Positions 35,219 through 43,426 of a stretch of DNA of 51,451 bases are shown piece by piece. The stretch lies in the NCBI GenBank assembly GCA_902475785.1, contig CABSAN010000008.1, positions 1-51,451 on the forward strand. Direction: 5' to 3'. The stretch is from an uncultured Collinsella sp. (GTDB taxonomy: Bacteria > Actinomycetota > Coriobacteriia > Coriobacteriales > Coriobacteriaceae). Positions within the stretch are counted from its first letter, which is position 1. Every line of letters begins with the position of its first letter. A program made the position numbers and the translations under genes. The notes beneath the pieces were generated by a model that was not told the origin of the DNA, ran no database searches, and saw only the letters and a program-made list of their open reading frames with translations.

Positions 35219-35348
35219 AAAATCGCAGGTCAGGAGTTAATTTTGCTTCTGACCTGTTCTGGTTTTAGGGTTAAGAACTGCTTTTGTTTGTAAATCTGGT
35301 AAGTAAATAATTTAACTTACCGAGTTTTCCACTGAAAACAGGAAATCA

Positions 35349-35508
35349 CCATTTTGGGGATAAAAAGTTTTCAACAGCCGTTAGTCGGTTCCATTTTGGT
35401 GAAGCGCTTCCTCAATTTGGGTAAAAAATTTCACCATTTTGATGATTCGGCTGCTTTGAGTTTTTGATAAAAACGCCTGTTCAGAAGCTTGCGCTATACC
35501 CATTTTGG
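35349..35508. repeat. Iteron-like CACCATTTTGGTGA repeats
   Basis: CCATTTTGG cores at 35349, 35391, 35434 (GA variant) and 35500, often as the near-palindrome CACCATTTTGGTG. Spacings are 42, 43 and 66 bp. They lie in the AT-rich, gene-free 35219-35544 region inside attL; they could be integrase, excisionase, regulator or replication-protein sites. Confidence 0.65.
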
Positions 35509-35544
35509 TGAAACCAATTAATAGGGAAATATACTATAAAAATA

Positions 35545-35726
35545 TAGGGACGGCGATGCCGTCCTCTTCGCTCGCGAAGCTCGCTGCGCGGCCACGTACC
35601 GTGTCCTTGCCGCCGGCTAAGCCGTCGATAAAGAATAGGGACAGCGATGCTGTCCCCCTTCGCTCGCGAAGCTCGCTGCGCGGTCACGTGCCGTGACCTT
35701 GCCGCCGGCTGTGCCGTCGATTGATT
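35545..35726. repeat. Two tandem 91-bp repeats with paired changes
   Basis: Units 35545-35635 and 35636-35726. Both have hairpin GGGACGGCGATGCCGTCC or GGGACAGCGATGCTGTCC, the shared block CTTCGCTCGCGAAGCTCGCT, a second hairpin (GGTCACG-TGC-CGTGACC in unit 2) and a GCCGCCGGC end. In the first hairpin a G-C pair became A-T, which keeps pairing. Confidence 0.75.
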
Positions 35727-35757
35727 CGCTCACTGCGTTCGCTGATTGATTGATGGA

Positions 35758-36006
35758 CTAATCCGTTTTCTCAGTCACACCAGTCATGAGTGCAGCGATT
35801 GTCATGTCGAATCCGTTAGCAATTTTACAGAGGTTAGAAAGACTGACATTTCTTCGTCCGACCTCTATCGAGGCGTAGTAAGACCTGTCCATGCCGATGC
35901 GATTCGCAAATTGTACTTGAGAGTAACCAGACTTTGATCTTAATTCTTTGCAGCGTAGACCAAAGGATCGTTGTAGCGGCGAGATATCCATGACAAAAAG
36001 AGTCAT
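35758..36006 (-). CDS. XRE-family regulator
   Basis: 82 residues, nearly all one Cro/C1-type helix-turn-helix (GLRCKELRSKSGYSQVQFAN, then RIGMDRSYYASIEVGRRNVSLS). No ribosome site precedes either possible ATG (36006 or 35991). A TTATAC -10 sits eight bases before ATG 36006, so the message may be leaderless. Both ATGs lie in the arms of a 9-bp palindrome, ATCCATGAC-N7-GTCATGGAT (35986-36010), a likely autoregulatory site. Divergent from the adhesin. Confidence 0.85.
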   Translation of the reverse strand: MTLFVMDISPLQRSFGLRCKELRSKSGYSQVQFANRIGMDRSYYASIEVGRRNVSLSNLCKIANGFDMTIAALMTGVTEKTD

Positions 36007-36012
36007 GGATTG

Positions 36013-36042
36013 TTGTATAAAAGCCAACGGACTATATACAAT
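36013..36042. promoter_or_regulatory. Back-to-back divergent promoters
   Basis: TTGTAT (36013-36018) with TACAAT (36037-36042) reads right to the adhesin. On the other strand TTGTAT (36041-36036) with TTATAC (36020-36015) reads left to the XRE gene. The two -35/-10 pairs overlap, so firing of one would hinder the other. Confidence 0.5.
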
Positions 36043-36128
36043 AATCCCAGTTAAGGCGCATAATTATCTCTATTGGAAAGCACTCTGATGCCCAGTCGGA
36101 TAGGGCACGGAAAAGGAACGGAACAGCA

Positions 36129-39100
36129 ATGACTCAGGGAAAGCACTTCGCTGCCGGCGGCGATCACTTCGCCGCACTGCCAAACAAAAGGATTCACGCC
36201 CCGAAGGGGATAGCGCGCCTGACCGTCACCGCGGCGACCATGGCCGCCATGACCGGATCGAGCCTCATCTCACCGTTCACGGCATTCGCCCAGACCGGTG
36301 ACGGGGGCACGCAGCACCCCGCCGTGATGTCGCCGATCGCCGCCCATGCCGGCGCGGCATCCGGTACCGGCGCGAAATCCGCCGCACAGACCATCGCGGA
36401 CCTGCAGAAGGCAGTCGACGAGGCGAAGGCGAAGGAGGACGCCGCCAAGGCATCCTACGATGAGGCCGCCGGTCCCTACAACGAGGCGGCTTCCGCCCGC
36501 GACCAGGCCAAGGCATCCTACGATTCGGCAGTCAGCGCCGGCACGGCAGCCGACCGAGCGGCAATGGACGAGTACGCCCGTCAGGTCGCAGAGGGCAAGG
36601 ACGCCGCCGATGCTGCCGGCAAGGACCTCGAGCAGGCGAAGGCGGGTCTCGCAGACGCCAAGGCGGATGCGTCCGAGAAGGACGAAGCGTACCAGTCCGC
36701 CATCAAGGCGGCCCAGGACGCTCAGGACGCCCTCGATAAAGCCAAGGCCGATGCCGTAGGCGCCACCCCGGAGGCTATCCGTGCCGCCGAGCAGGCCGTG
36801 CGCGACGCCACGGATGCCGTGAGCAGGGCACAGGCCGAACTCGACAACGCCAACGCGACGCTTGCCGATGCCCAGTCCAAGCTGGTTGCGGCCCAGTCTG
36901 CAAAGGACGCCGCCGATGCCGTCCTCGCCGCAGCCCAGCAGAACAAGGACACGGCGGATGCGAAGGCCGCAGCCGCCAGCGCCGCCTACGAGAAGGCGAA
37001 AGCAGACCTCGCCGCAGCGGAGGCCGGTGCGAGCGGTCCAGAGTATGATGCGGCAAAACAGAAGGTCGCGGACGCAGAGGCAGCCCTCGCTGTCGCACGA
37101 GCGGCACAGTCCCAGTGCGAGTCCGAGCTCGAGCAGGCACAGTCCGCTGCGGCAACGGCACAAGCCGACCTGAATGATGCCCAGACGGCTCTCTCCGTAA
37201 AGCAGCAGGCCGCGGCCGATGCCGAATCCGGTGTGAACGCCGCCCAGTCCGCTCTCGATGCCGCGAACGCCGACCTCGATGCGGCCAAGCAGGCGAATGC
37301 CGACGCCGTCGCCAAGCTGGATGCCGCGAAGCAGGCTGTCAAGGACGCCGAGTCCGCCAAGGCAGCCGCCGACGTAGAGCTCACGAACGCTGAGGCCGCA
37401 AAGGATACCGCAGACGCCGCCGTGACCGCCGCGCAGCAGAAGGTCGACGAGGCACAGGCAAAACTCGATTCCGCCGACGCGCAACTCAAGCAGGGAGCCA
37501 TCGGCTTCTTCCGTGCCATGGGTGTCGATGACGCAGTCAACATCATCCTAAACGCCAAATATGCCGGAAAGACCGAAGTCGGCAACTCCAAGGACGCCAC
37601 GTCCCTTGATAACATGCTCAATGCGATCAGGTGGATGAAGTCCGTCAACGACTACCGCAAGTCGGTCGGCCTATCCGAGTTCCAGGTCACCTACAAGCTC
37701 ATCGCCGGTGCCATTGCGGATGCCAACTACAGTGACACTGTGCTCGATCATGCCCGTCAATATGATTTTGCCGAAAACCTGGCATGGAATTACGGAATCG
37801 ATCCGAGTGGGCAGTGGATCGAGCAGGAGAAGGGCTTTTTCGACAAGGCAACGGAGACCCTTTATGGAGTCACCGGTCTTGTCGGCAAGGATGCCTATGA
37901 TTTCTATGCAAAGAACGGTGTCGCAATCAACCATTGGATTGCAAACAACTGCCGCTGGGAGAACGGCAGCAGCGGCACCGTCGGTCATTACATGAACATC
38001 ATCAATCCCGAACTCGCCGTTATGGGAATGGCAACCTGCTCCAAGGGCACCATGTCCGGCCTTCAGACGCAGTGCTACACCGCAGAGATCTCCGGCTGGT
38101 CCGGCTCCGGTTGGAACACGAACCCCATCTCCGTCGACGAGTACGAGCAGAAGCTGACCTCCTATATCAACGGCCTCAAGAACGCCAAGAGCGCACTCGA
38201 CGCAGCCAAGACCAATCTCGCATCCAAGAAGCAGGCAGCCGCCGGCGCCGCCGCAACCGTTCAGCAGAAGCAGGTCGCAGCGGATTCCGCACAGGCAGGT
38301 GTCGATGCCGCGAAGCAGGGCGTCGCGGATGCCCAGCGTGCCGTCGATGCCGCCAATGCTGATGTCGCCGCCAAGCAACAGGGCGTCACGGATGCCCAGA
38401 CCGAGCTTGATGCGGCGAAATCGGACCTCGATGCCGCCAACGCGGCAGTCGATACGGCAAAGTCGACCGTCCAGCAGAAGCAGGTCGCCTTTGATGCCGC
38501 CAATGCGGTCGTAACGGGCGCACAGATCAAGCTGGACTCCGCCAAGGCGGACACCGAGGCCAAGCAGCAGGACGTCATGGATGCGAACGCCGATCTCGCG
38601 AAGTTCTTCCAGGACGTCGCCGATGCCAAGAAGGTGCTCGATACCGCAAAGAGCGCCCATGACGCGGCGGCAGCCGACCAGGCCGAGAAGGCGGCGGTCC
38701 TCGCAGCCGCCAAGCAAAAGGCGGATACCACCGCAAGCGCCCTCGCGGATGCCCAGCGTGCCGTCGATGCCGCAAAGGCCGACACCGGCGTTGCCGCCGA
38801 CAGGCTTACCGGCTCCCAGACCGATCTCGAGGACGCACAGTCGAACCTCGACATCCTCACCGGTCTTGCCGCGAAGCTCGCAGAGGCACAGCAGCGCGAG
38901 CAGGATGCAGTAAAGGCCGTCAATGACACCAAGGCCGCGCTCGATGCCGCGAAGGCGGATGCCATCGCCGCCGAGCCCCTGGTCTTTGCCGCCGAGCAGG
39001 CGAAGGCGCAGGCAGACGCCAAGCTGTCGAAGCTGAACTCCATCGATGCCGGCGCGGCGATCGCTTCCGGCCATGATGTGAACGCGGATGACGCCCTCAA

Positions 39101-39485
39101 CGCGCTTTTCGCCGCAGCAGTCGAGGCACGTGCCAAGGTCGCGCCCGCCAAGGCCATCCTGGACGAGAAGCAGGCCGCGGTGGACGAGCTCCAGCCCGGC
39201 TACGATGCGACACTCGCCGCCTACGAGTTGGCGAAGTCCGACCGCATCGCGGCGGAACTGAAGCTTTCCGATGAGATCGCACGACAGGAGGCAGAGGAGG
39301 CCGCAAAGCAGCAGGCGGCATACACCCCGAAGCACCTCGCCGGCACGGATACCGCCCAGCCCGGAAGCCTCGCCCAGACCGGCGACCGCGCGGGACTCAT
39401 CGGCGAGACGTTCGCCATCGGCGGTACCGTCCTCGTGGCAGCCGGCGTCTTCCTCGATCAAAAGAAGCGCCGCGAGCAGATGTAA
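36129..39485 (+). CDS. Cell-wall-anchored coiled-coil adhesin with CAP domain
   Basis: 1118 residues. Signal peptide with a long N-region (cleavage near AFA-QTGDG, about residue 55); Ala/Asp/Lys-rich coiled coil (about 85-455; repeats such as AAKAAYEKAKADLAAAE); a CAP/SCP-like domain (about 470-670; KSVNDYRKSVGLSEFQ, FAENLAWNYG, GHYMNIINPELAVMGMA); a second coiled coil (680-1080). The C-terminus has the sortase signal LAQTG, a hydrophobic helix and a basic end (DQKKRREQM). LAxTG signals are used by class E sortases of actinobacteria. The stalk-head-stalk layout suits host or cell contact. Cargo of the mobile element. Confidence 0.88.
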   Translation: MTQGKHFAAGGDHFAALPNKRIHAPKGIARLTVTAATMAAMTGSSLISPFTAFAQTGDGGTQHPAVMSPIAAHAGAASGTGAKSAAQTIADLQKAVDEAKAKEDAAKASYDEAAGPYNEAASARDQAKASYDSAVSAGTAADRAAMDEYARQVAEGKDAADAAGKDLEQAKAGLADAKADASEKDEAYQSAIKAAQDAQDALDKAKADAVGATPEAIRAAEQAVRDATDAVSRAQAELDNANATLADAQSKLVAAQSAKDAADAVLAAAQQNKDTADAKAAAASAAYEKAKADLAAAEAGASGPEYDAAKQKVADAEAALAVARAAQSQCESELEQAQSAAATAQADLNDAQTALSVKQQAAADAESGVNAAQSALDAANADLDAAKQANADAVAKLDAAKQAVKDAESAKAAADVELTNAEAAKDTADAAVTAAQQKVDEAQAKLDSADAQLKQGAIGFFRAMGVDDAVNIILNAKYAGKTEVGNSKDATSLDNMLNAIRWMKSVNDYRKSVGLSEFQVTYKLIAGAIADANYSDTVLDHARQYDFAENLAWNYGIDPSGQWIEQEKGFFDKATETLYGVTGLVGKDAYDFYAKNGVAINHWIANNCRWENGSSGTVGHYMNIINPELAVMGMATCSKGTMSGLQTQCYTAEISGWSGSGWNTNPISVDEYEQKLTSYINGLKNAKSALDAAKTNLASKKQAAAGAAATVQQKQVAADSAQAGVDAAKQGVADAQRAVDAANADVAAKQQGVTDAQTELDAAKSDLDAANAAVDTAKSTVQQKQVAFDAANAVVTGAQIKLDSAKADTEAKQQDVMDANADLAKFFQDVADAKKVLDTAKSAHDAAAADQAEKAAVLAAAKQKADTTASALADAQRAVDAAKADTGVAADRLTGSQTDLEDAQSNLDILTGLAAKLAEAQQREQDAVKAVNDTKAALDAAKADAIAAEPLVFAAEQAKAQADAKLSKLNSIDAGAAIASGHDVNADDALNALFAAAVEARAKVAPAKAILDEKQAAVDELQPGYDATLAAYELAKSDRIAAELKLSDEIARQEAEEAAKQQAAYTPKHLAGTDTAQPGSLAQTGDRAGLIGETFAIGGTVLVAAGVFLDQKKRREQM

Positions 39486-39550
39486 AAGCGAGTCGGGCGT
39501 TGGATATCGGCTGGTGTCCAACGCCCGGTTTCATGGACGGAGAGATCGGT

Positions 39551-40195
39551 GTGAGAACAAAGGCTATTATCGTTGCGCTCCTGGTGTGCCTTTCGGCACC
39601 TCAACTTGGATGTGCCAGCGTTGCAAAGCAAGGAAGCGGCTCTACGGAAAGGGCCGCTACGGCGGTAAAGAATAAAGACAAAAAGAAGCCAAGCGAAGAA
39701 AAGGCGGCGCAAACCTCTGGAACCAAGACCGAGGAGAAGAAAGAATCCGACAACAAGGACCAGAAGTCCGATGACTCCAAGAAGGAGGATAACAAGTCCT
39801 CCGACTCGTCGAAGTCGGACAGCAAGGGAGATTCCTCCCAGTCTAAGCAGAATTCCGGCAATTCGCAGGGTTCCGGCAGCACTAACTCTTCTTCCAACAG
39901 CGGTAGCCAGAAGAAGTGGGTTGCCGAGCAGGGCCACTGGGAGACTGATTACAGCCAGGTCTGGGTGCCGAATGTGGTATATACGCGTCATGAACGTTAC
40001 ATTTGTAGTGCATGCGGTGCATCTTTCGATTCTATAGCCGCTTGGTCAGCTCATAGTGACGCAATGTGGGAACAAGGTCAAGACCATGGAGCATATATCA
40101 ATGATTCGTATACCACCTCTGAGGACCAGGGACATTATGAACAGCAGGCTACGGGACAGCATTGGGTTGTCGACGTCGCCGGTCACTGGGAGTAA
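39551..40195 (+). CDS. Lipoprotein with low-complexity stalk and C2H2-like motif
   Basis: 214 residues from GTG 39551, six bases after GGAGAG. A lipoprotein signal (TKAIIVALLVCLSAPQLGCA) is followed by about 100 residues of Lys/Ser/Asp/Glu repeats, then a folded end with CSACGASFDSIAAWSAH and a later histidine (GQDHG), like a small zinc finger. Three aromatic repeats (QGHWETDY, QGHYEQQ, GQHWVVDVAGHWE) surround it. It follows the adhesin on the same strand; the family is not known to me and the function is unknown. Confidence 0.75.
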   Translation: MRTKAIIVALLVCLSAPQLGCASVAKQGSGSTERAATAVKNKDKKKPSEEKAAQTSGTKTEEKKESDNKDQKSDDSKKEDNKSSDSSKSDSKGDSSQSKQNSGNSQGSGSTNSSSNSGSQKKWVAEQGHWETDYSQVWVPNVVYTRHERYICSACGASFDSIAAWSAHSDAMWEQGQDHGAYINDSYTTSEDQGHYEQQATGQHWVVDVAGHWE

Positions 40196-40245
40196 TGTAC
40201 ATCGTTCCTCTCCTCTTACATTCGGTAAATAAGTATTTATTTGCG

Positions 40246-40271
40246 GGCGGCCGGTTTCGGCCGCCTTTTTT
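40246..40271 (+). terminator. Intrinsic terminator after the lipoprotein gene
   Basis: GGCGGCCG (40246-40253) pairs with CGGCCGCC (40258-40265), followed by TTTTTT. Confidence 0.92.
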
Positions 40272-40587
40272 AACGCCCATTCTGGGAGTAAACGATAGGA
40301 AAGCAATCAAACGAGAGGCCGTTCCAAAAGAATTCGGCGGTGCCGGATGCTTCGGGCAAAACCTTCCGCAAATCGGTAAGGTCTTCCATCAACTTGCTCC
40401 AGCCCTCGCCCGGAGTCCGCTACAGCGAATTTCTAACACTCAGCATCCTTCGCGTTAAAAATTCGCTTCCGCTCACGGTCTCCGCTGACACTACGACACC
40501 GCGAAGCCTTTCGCTCGAAACGAGGCCTCTCATTTCGTGTCTACGCTACGCTTCGCCCAATCGCCGTCCCGGTGATTGCAAGATTGG

Positions 40588-40636
40588 TGTTGGGCTAGAT
40601 AAATGGGGCCATACTCGCCCCCTTTATCTGCCAACA
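40588..40636. other. Candidate oriT
   Basis: TGTTGGGCTAGATAAATGGGG (40588-40608, one base over an arm) opposes CCCCCTTTATCTGCCAACA (40618-40636), a long imperfect inverted repeat with a 9-base loop. It lies about 185 bases before mobC and upstream of the relaxase, where oriT sites are usually found. Bases 40272-40822 contain no gene. Confidence 0.55.
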
Positions 40637-40670
40637 CATCTTGTTTAACACCTCACACGGCGATAAAGTT

Positions 40671-40812
40671 AGAAATGAAGTTCGCCTTCATTTCTCTAAG
40701 GGAAGCGACGGCGTCACTTCAAAAATCGGCGCGACGTCAGTCGCTCCTAAAAAGGAAAGCAATCTCATATCGGTTTTGAATCGGTGGCCTCACCGATTCG
40801 CTCTGCTTTCCT
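40671..40812. repeat. Palindrome cluster between oriT candidate and mobC
   Basis: AGAAATGAAG / CTTCATTTCT (40671-40695); then a nested structure with outer arms AGGAAAGCA (40753-40761) / TGCTTTCCT (40804-40812) and inner GAATCGGTG (40778-40786) / CACCGATTC (40791-40799). The nested structure ends just before the TGGGGG ribosome site of mobC, so it may control mobC translation or be a relaxosome binding region. Confidence 0.6.
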
Positions 40813-40822
40813 GGGGGCATGA

Positions 40823-41413
40823 ATGATGAGTTGCAAACGTCCGCACACCGTTAAGGCGACACTCACTTCTGAAGAATACGAAACGCTTTCCGCTTTGGCA
40901 GAAAAGGCGGGCATGACGAAAGCCGAATTCATTCGCTATGCACTGATTCATTGGAATGAATCGTTCGATGATCTAGTCATTTCCAAAAATAAGAACGGTG
41001 GCCGTAGCAAAAAGCTGCAAACCGTTTCAGAGGATTCGAACGAAAAGCGCTCGGCGGTTATTTACGTCAAAGTCACCGATGGCGAGCACGAGGCGATTCG
41101 CAAGCAGGCGGATGCGCTCGGCACGACCGTCAGTGCGTATGCCCGCCGCGTGATGCTGGCCGGGAAAATCGAGATGATCGATTTCGATATGAGCCAGGTC
41201 GCAAAAATCTATCACGAGCTGTATCGCGAGGGGACGAACCTCAACCAGCTGATGTATTTTGTGAATGCGCAAGGTCTTCCGGCCTACAACGAGAAGGCGG
41301 TTTTCCGAACGCTTGAAAAGGTTTACCAAAATGCCCGTAAAGTCACTCTCTTCATCGAAGAGCTCGAACAGCGCTATTTCACCGATGGCGGTGAGCTCGA
41401 TGACCGTCGTTAA
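40823..41413 (+). CDS. mobC: MobC-like relaxosome protein with two ribbon-helix-helix parts
   Basis: 196 residues. There are two RHH-like segments: residues 10-45 (TVKATLTSEEYETLSALAEK) and 72-115 (RSAVIYVKVTDGEHEAIRKQ, then GTTVSAYARRVMLAG). The second is followed by the MobC region (GTNLNQLMYFVN). MobC proteins bind oriT and assist the relaxase in nicking. TGGGGG precedes the ATG. The relaxase gene overlaps the end of this gene. Confidence 0.85.
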   Translation: MMSCKRPHTVKATLTSEEYETLSALAEKAGMTKAEFIRYALIHWNESFDDLVISKNKNGGRSKKLQTVSEDSNEKRSAVIYVKVTDGEHEAIRKQADALGTTVSAYARRVMLAGKIEMIDFDMSQVAKIYHELYREGTNLNQLMYFVNAQGLPAYNEKAVFRTLEKVYQNARKVTLFIEELEQRYFTDGGELDDRR

Positions 41414-42599
41414 GCAGAAAGGTGTTTCGTCCGAGCGCTACGCGAAGCACCTGCGCAAGTACATTAACGGAAAGAATGCTTTGGCCCGCGGCGGCTGGAA
41501 CCTCGCGAACGGAAAGCACTGGTTTTCCGAAATGGCTATGACGCGGAAGATGTTCCATCACGACAGGCCCGCGCGTGCCGGCGCGAAGAACATAACGATG
41601 CTTCATCAGATTCTCGCGTTTCTGCCCGAGGAGTGCAGCTGCAACGGAGGCAAGATGACCCCCGATGCGTGTATGGCCTACGCGGAGCAATGGCTTGCGA
41701 AACACTACCCGCATCAACAAGTGATTGTCGCGTTGCATGAGGAAAGCGATAAGGCGGGAAAACGCTACGCGGTTCATATGGCGATTAACCGCACGGATCT
41801 TTTGACGGGTAAGCGTTGCGAGACGGGCGGGCGTCGCGGAAAGTACGAACGCGCTGCGTGGGTTCGTGAAATGGACGAGGCCTGGAATCTCGCTCAGCTC
41901 GAAAAGGGAAAGAAGAACTCTAAGATTCGAGACCGACAGCCGCGCGACACTGAAAAGAAAATCGTTGAGCGGGGAGAGTACAGTTATAAAAACAATCTGC
42001 GCGAGTTGATCCATCTTGCAACCAACGAAGGTCATCCGAAGAATATGGAGCAGTTTAAAAAGTTACTTGCCTCATGGGGCGTAGACATTTTCATCAAGAA
42101 CAATCGAGTCTATGCGACAGATCTCGATATCAAGGAGGCCGGCAACCCGAAGTGCACTTTCAACCTGACTCGTCTTGACGGGAGGTTTGCGGTCAAGCAA
42201 CTTGAGGCGGCCTTCAAAAATAACGTGCTGGAGGCCGAGCGAGCCCTTCCTTATGAGAGGCGTTGCGAGATTTACATTCAACGGCTTAAGAAGGCGTATT
42301 CGGCGTGGGTCGAGCAGGCAAAGGCGAGCAAGGGCGTCGCCTACAATCTCTTTCCTAAGTTCATCGCACCGAAGTGCGATGAAGATCTGCTCGAGGATCC
42401 GGCGGTTCGTGATGAGCTTCTTGCCCGGCGCGGTTACGCAAGGGAGATTCGCAACCGTTACGCCGGCGCCGTTCCCGATGCTGGCGATGACCGCGTTCGC
42501 GCCGCAGGACGAGCCCATGGTGGCAACGGCGACATCTCGCCGCAGGTCGATCGTGCGGTCGACCGAGGCGATTACGATCGCGGCGACGCGCCTCGCTAG
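41400..42599 (+). CDS. Relaxase (MobP/VirD2-type)
   Basis: 399 residues. The N-terminal relaxase domain has the metal-binding histidine pattern VALHEESD ... RYAVHMAINRTDLLTG at about residues 115-145. The middle and C-terminus are basic and helical (KYERAAWVREMDEAWNLAQL). It would nick oriT and lead the strand into a recipient. Start at ATG 41400 (MTVVKQKGVSSERYAKHLRK), overlapping mobC by 14 bases; no strong ribosome site, so it is probably coupled to mobC translation. No coupling protein or type IV secretion gene is near. A remnant matching the last codons of this gene lies at 50919. Confidence 0.85.
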   Translation: MTVVKQKGVSSERYAKHLRKYINGKNALARGGWNLANGKHWFSEMAMTRKMFHHDRPARAGAKNITMLHQILAFLPEECSCNGGKMTPDACMAYAEQWLAKHYPHQQVIVALHEESDKAGKRYAVHMAINRTDLLTGKRCETGGRRGKYERAAWVREMDEAWNLAQLEKGKKNSKIRDRQPRDTEKKIVERGEYSYKNNLRELIHLATNEGHPKNMEQFKKLLASWGVDIFIKNNRVYATDLDIKEAGNPKCTFNLTRLDGRFAVKQLEAAFKNNVLEAERALPYERRCEIYIQRLKKAYSAWVEQAKASKGVAYNLFPKFIAPKCDEDLLEDPAVRDELLARRGYAREIRNRYAGAVPDAGDDRVRAAGRAHGGNGDISPQVDRAVDRGDYDRGDAPR

Positions 42600-43028
42600 T
42601 TTTGGAAAGCCTATCGTCGGTGCCCTAGCGCGCTGCCATCCAGTGCCGATTCTTTCATGCTCGCAATTCGGCGAGGGTGAGGAGTATGAATTGATCGGCG
42701 GGAGTCAGCCGCTCTGATAGAATCGTCCTTGCTGGCGGCAGCCCTCGTGCCGGGCAGAGCCCTCCATCCGATGGGAGGTGATGCCCATGACCGATTTCAC
42801 CGAGCTCGTGAAGCTCCTGACCGCTATGGTCTCGCTCCTCACGGCCCTTGTCGGCCTTTCCAAGGCACTCAAGCAGGGCTCGAAGCCCAAAAAGAAAGGC
42901 CACCGTCGCTAAGACGATGACCCAACTTCATTAAGCAACGGCTCTGCCCAGCTCTCTACAACTTGGGCTACCGTCGGCACCATTTTACCCTCCTGACGAG
43001 CAATTCGTCCATATTTCAAAAATCAAAT
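42581..43028. repeat. Duplicated module, copy A
   Basis: About 450 bp that recurs at 50919-51368. It includes the last codons of the relaxase, a TAGAAT -10-like site (42718-42723), the small hydrophobic peptide gene and about 115 bases after it. Confidence 0.9.
42787..42912 (+). CDS. 41-residue hydrophobic peptide (type I toxin- or holin-like), copy A
   Basis: MTDFTELVKLLTAMVSLLTA followed by LVGLSKALKQG and a strongly basic tail (KPKKKGHRR). One amphipathic or membrane helix plus a positive end is the layout of small type I toxins and holin-like peptides. GGAGG lies eight bases before the ATG. The copy at 51125 differs by one base in 126, and that change is silent, while nearby non-coding bases differ by roughly 10 percent. 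That supports a real, selected gene. It is absent from ordinary gene calls because of its size. Confidence 0.65.
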   Translation: MTDFTELVKLLTAMVSLLTALVGLSKALKQGSKPKKKGHRR

Positions 43029-43426
43029 CCTGTTCGCGCGTGGGCCCTTGATTCTCATTTTCATTGCAACAGCCTCAGGACTCAGCGCAACGCGTTGCGC
43101 TGAGTCCTGAGGCGCGAATCCGGGTAGGCAACCCCAGAGGGGCCGGAATCCCCCGGCCCGCGATGGAGGGAGGCCGGCATGTCCAGACCGAAGCCGTCCG
43201 GAAGGTCGTACGGGAGGCTCACGAGGCACGAGAGGAACACGGTCGAGAGGATGCTCGACCGCAACCGCAGCGCCCGCGAGATCGCCGCGGAGCTCGGCAG
43301 GTCGCCCTCGACCGTGACCAGGGAGGTGGCGGCGCACCGCTACGTCACCGCGCCGCGCTCGCGCTACGGCGAGCCCGCGCCCGCGGACCTGTCGGGGGCC
43401 TGCCCCAGGCTCTCCGCGTGGCCGAG

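Noticed and set aside
42909..42983. 24-residue open frame on the minus strand with a perfect AGGAGG
   Set aside because: Between the two copies of the module most base changes alter the amino acid, so it does not look like a conserved protein; an antisense RNA is more likely.
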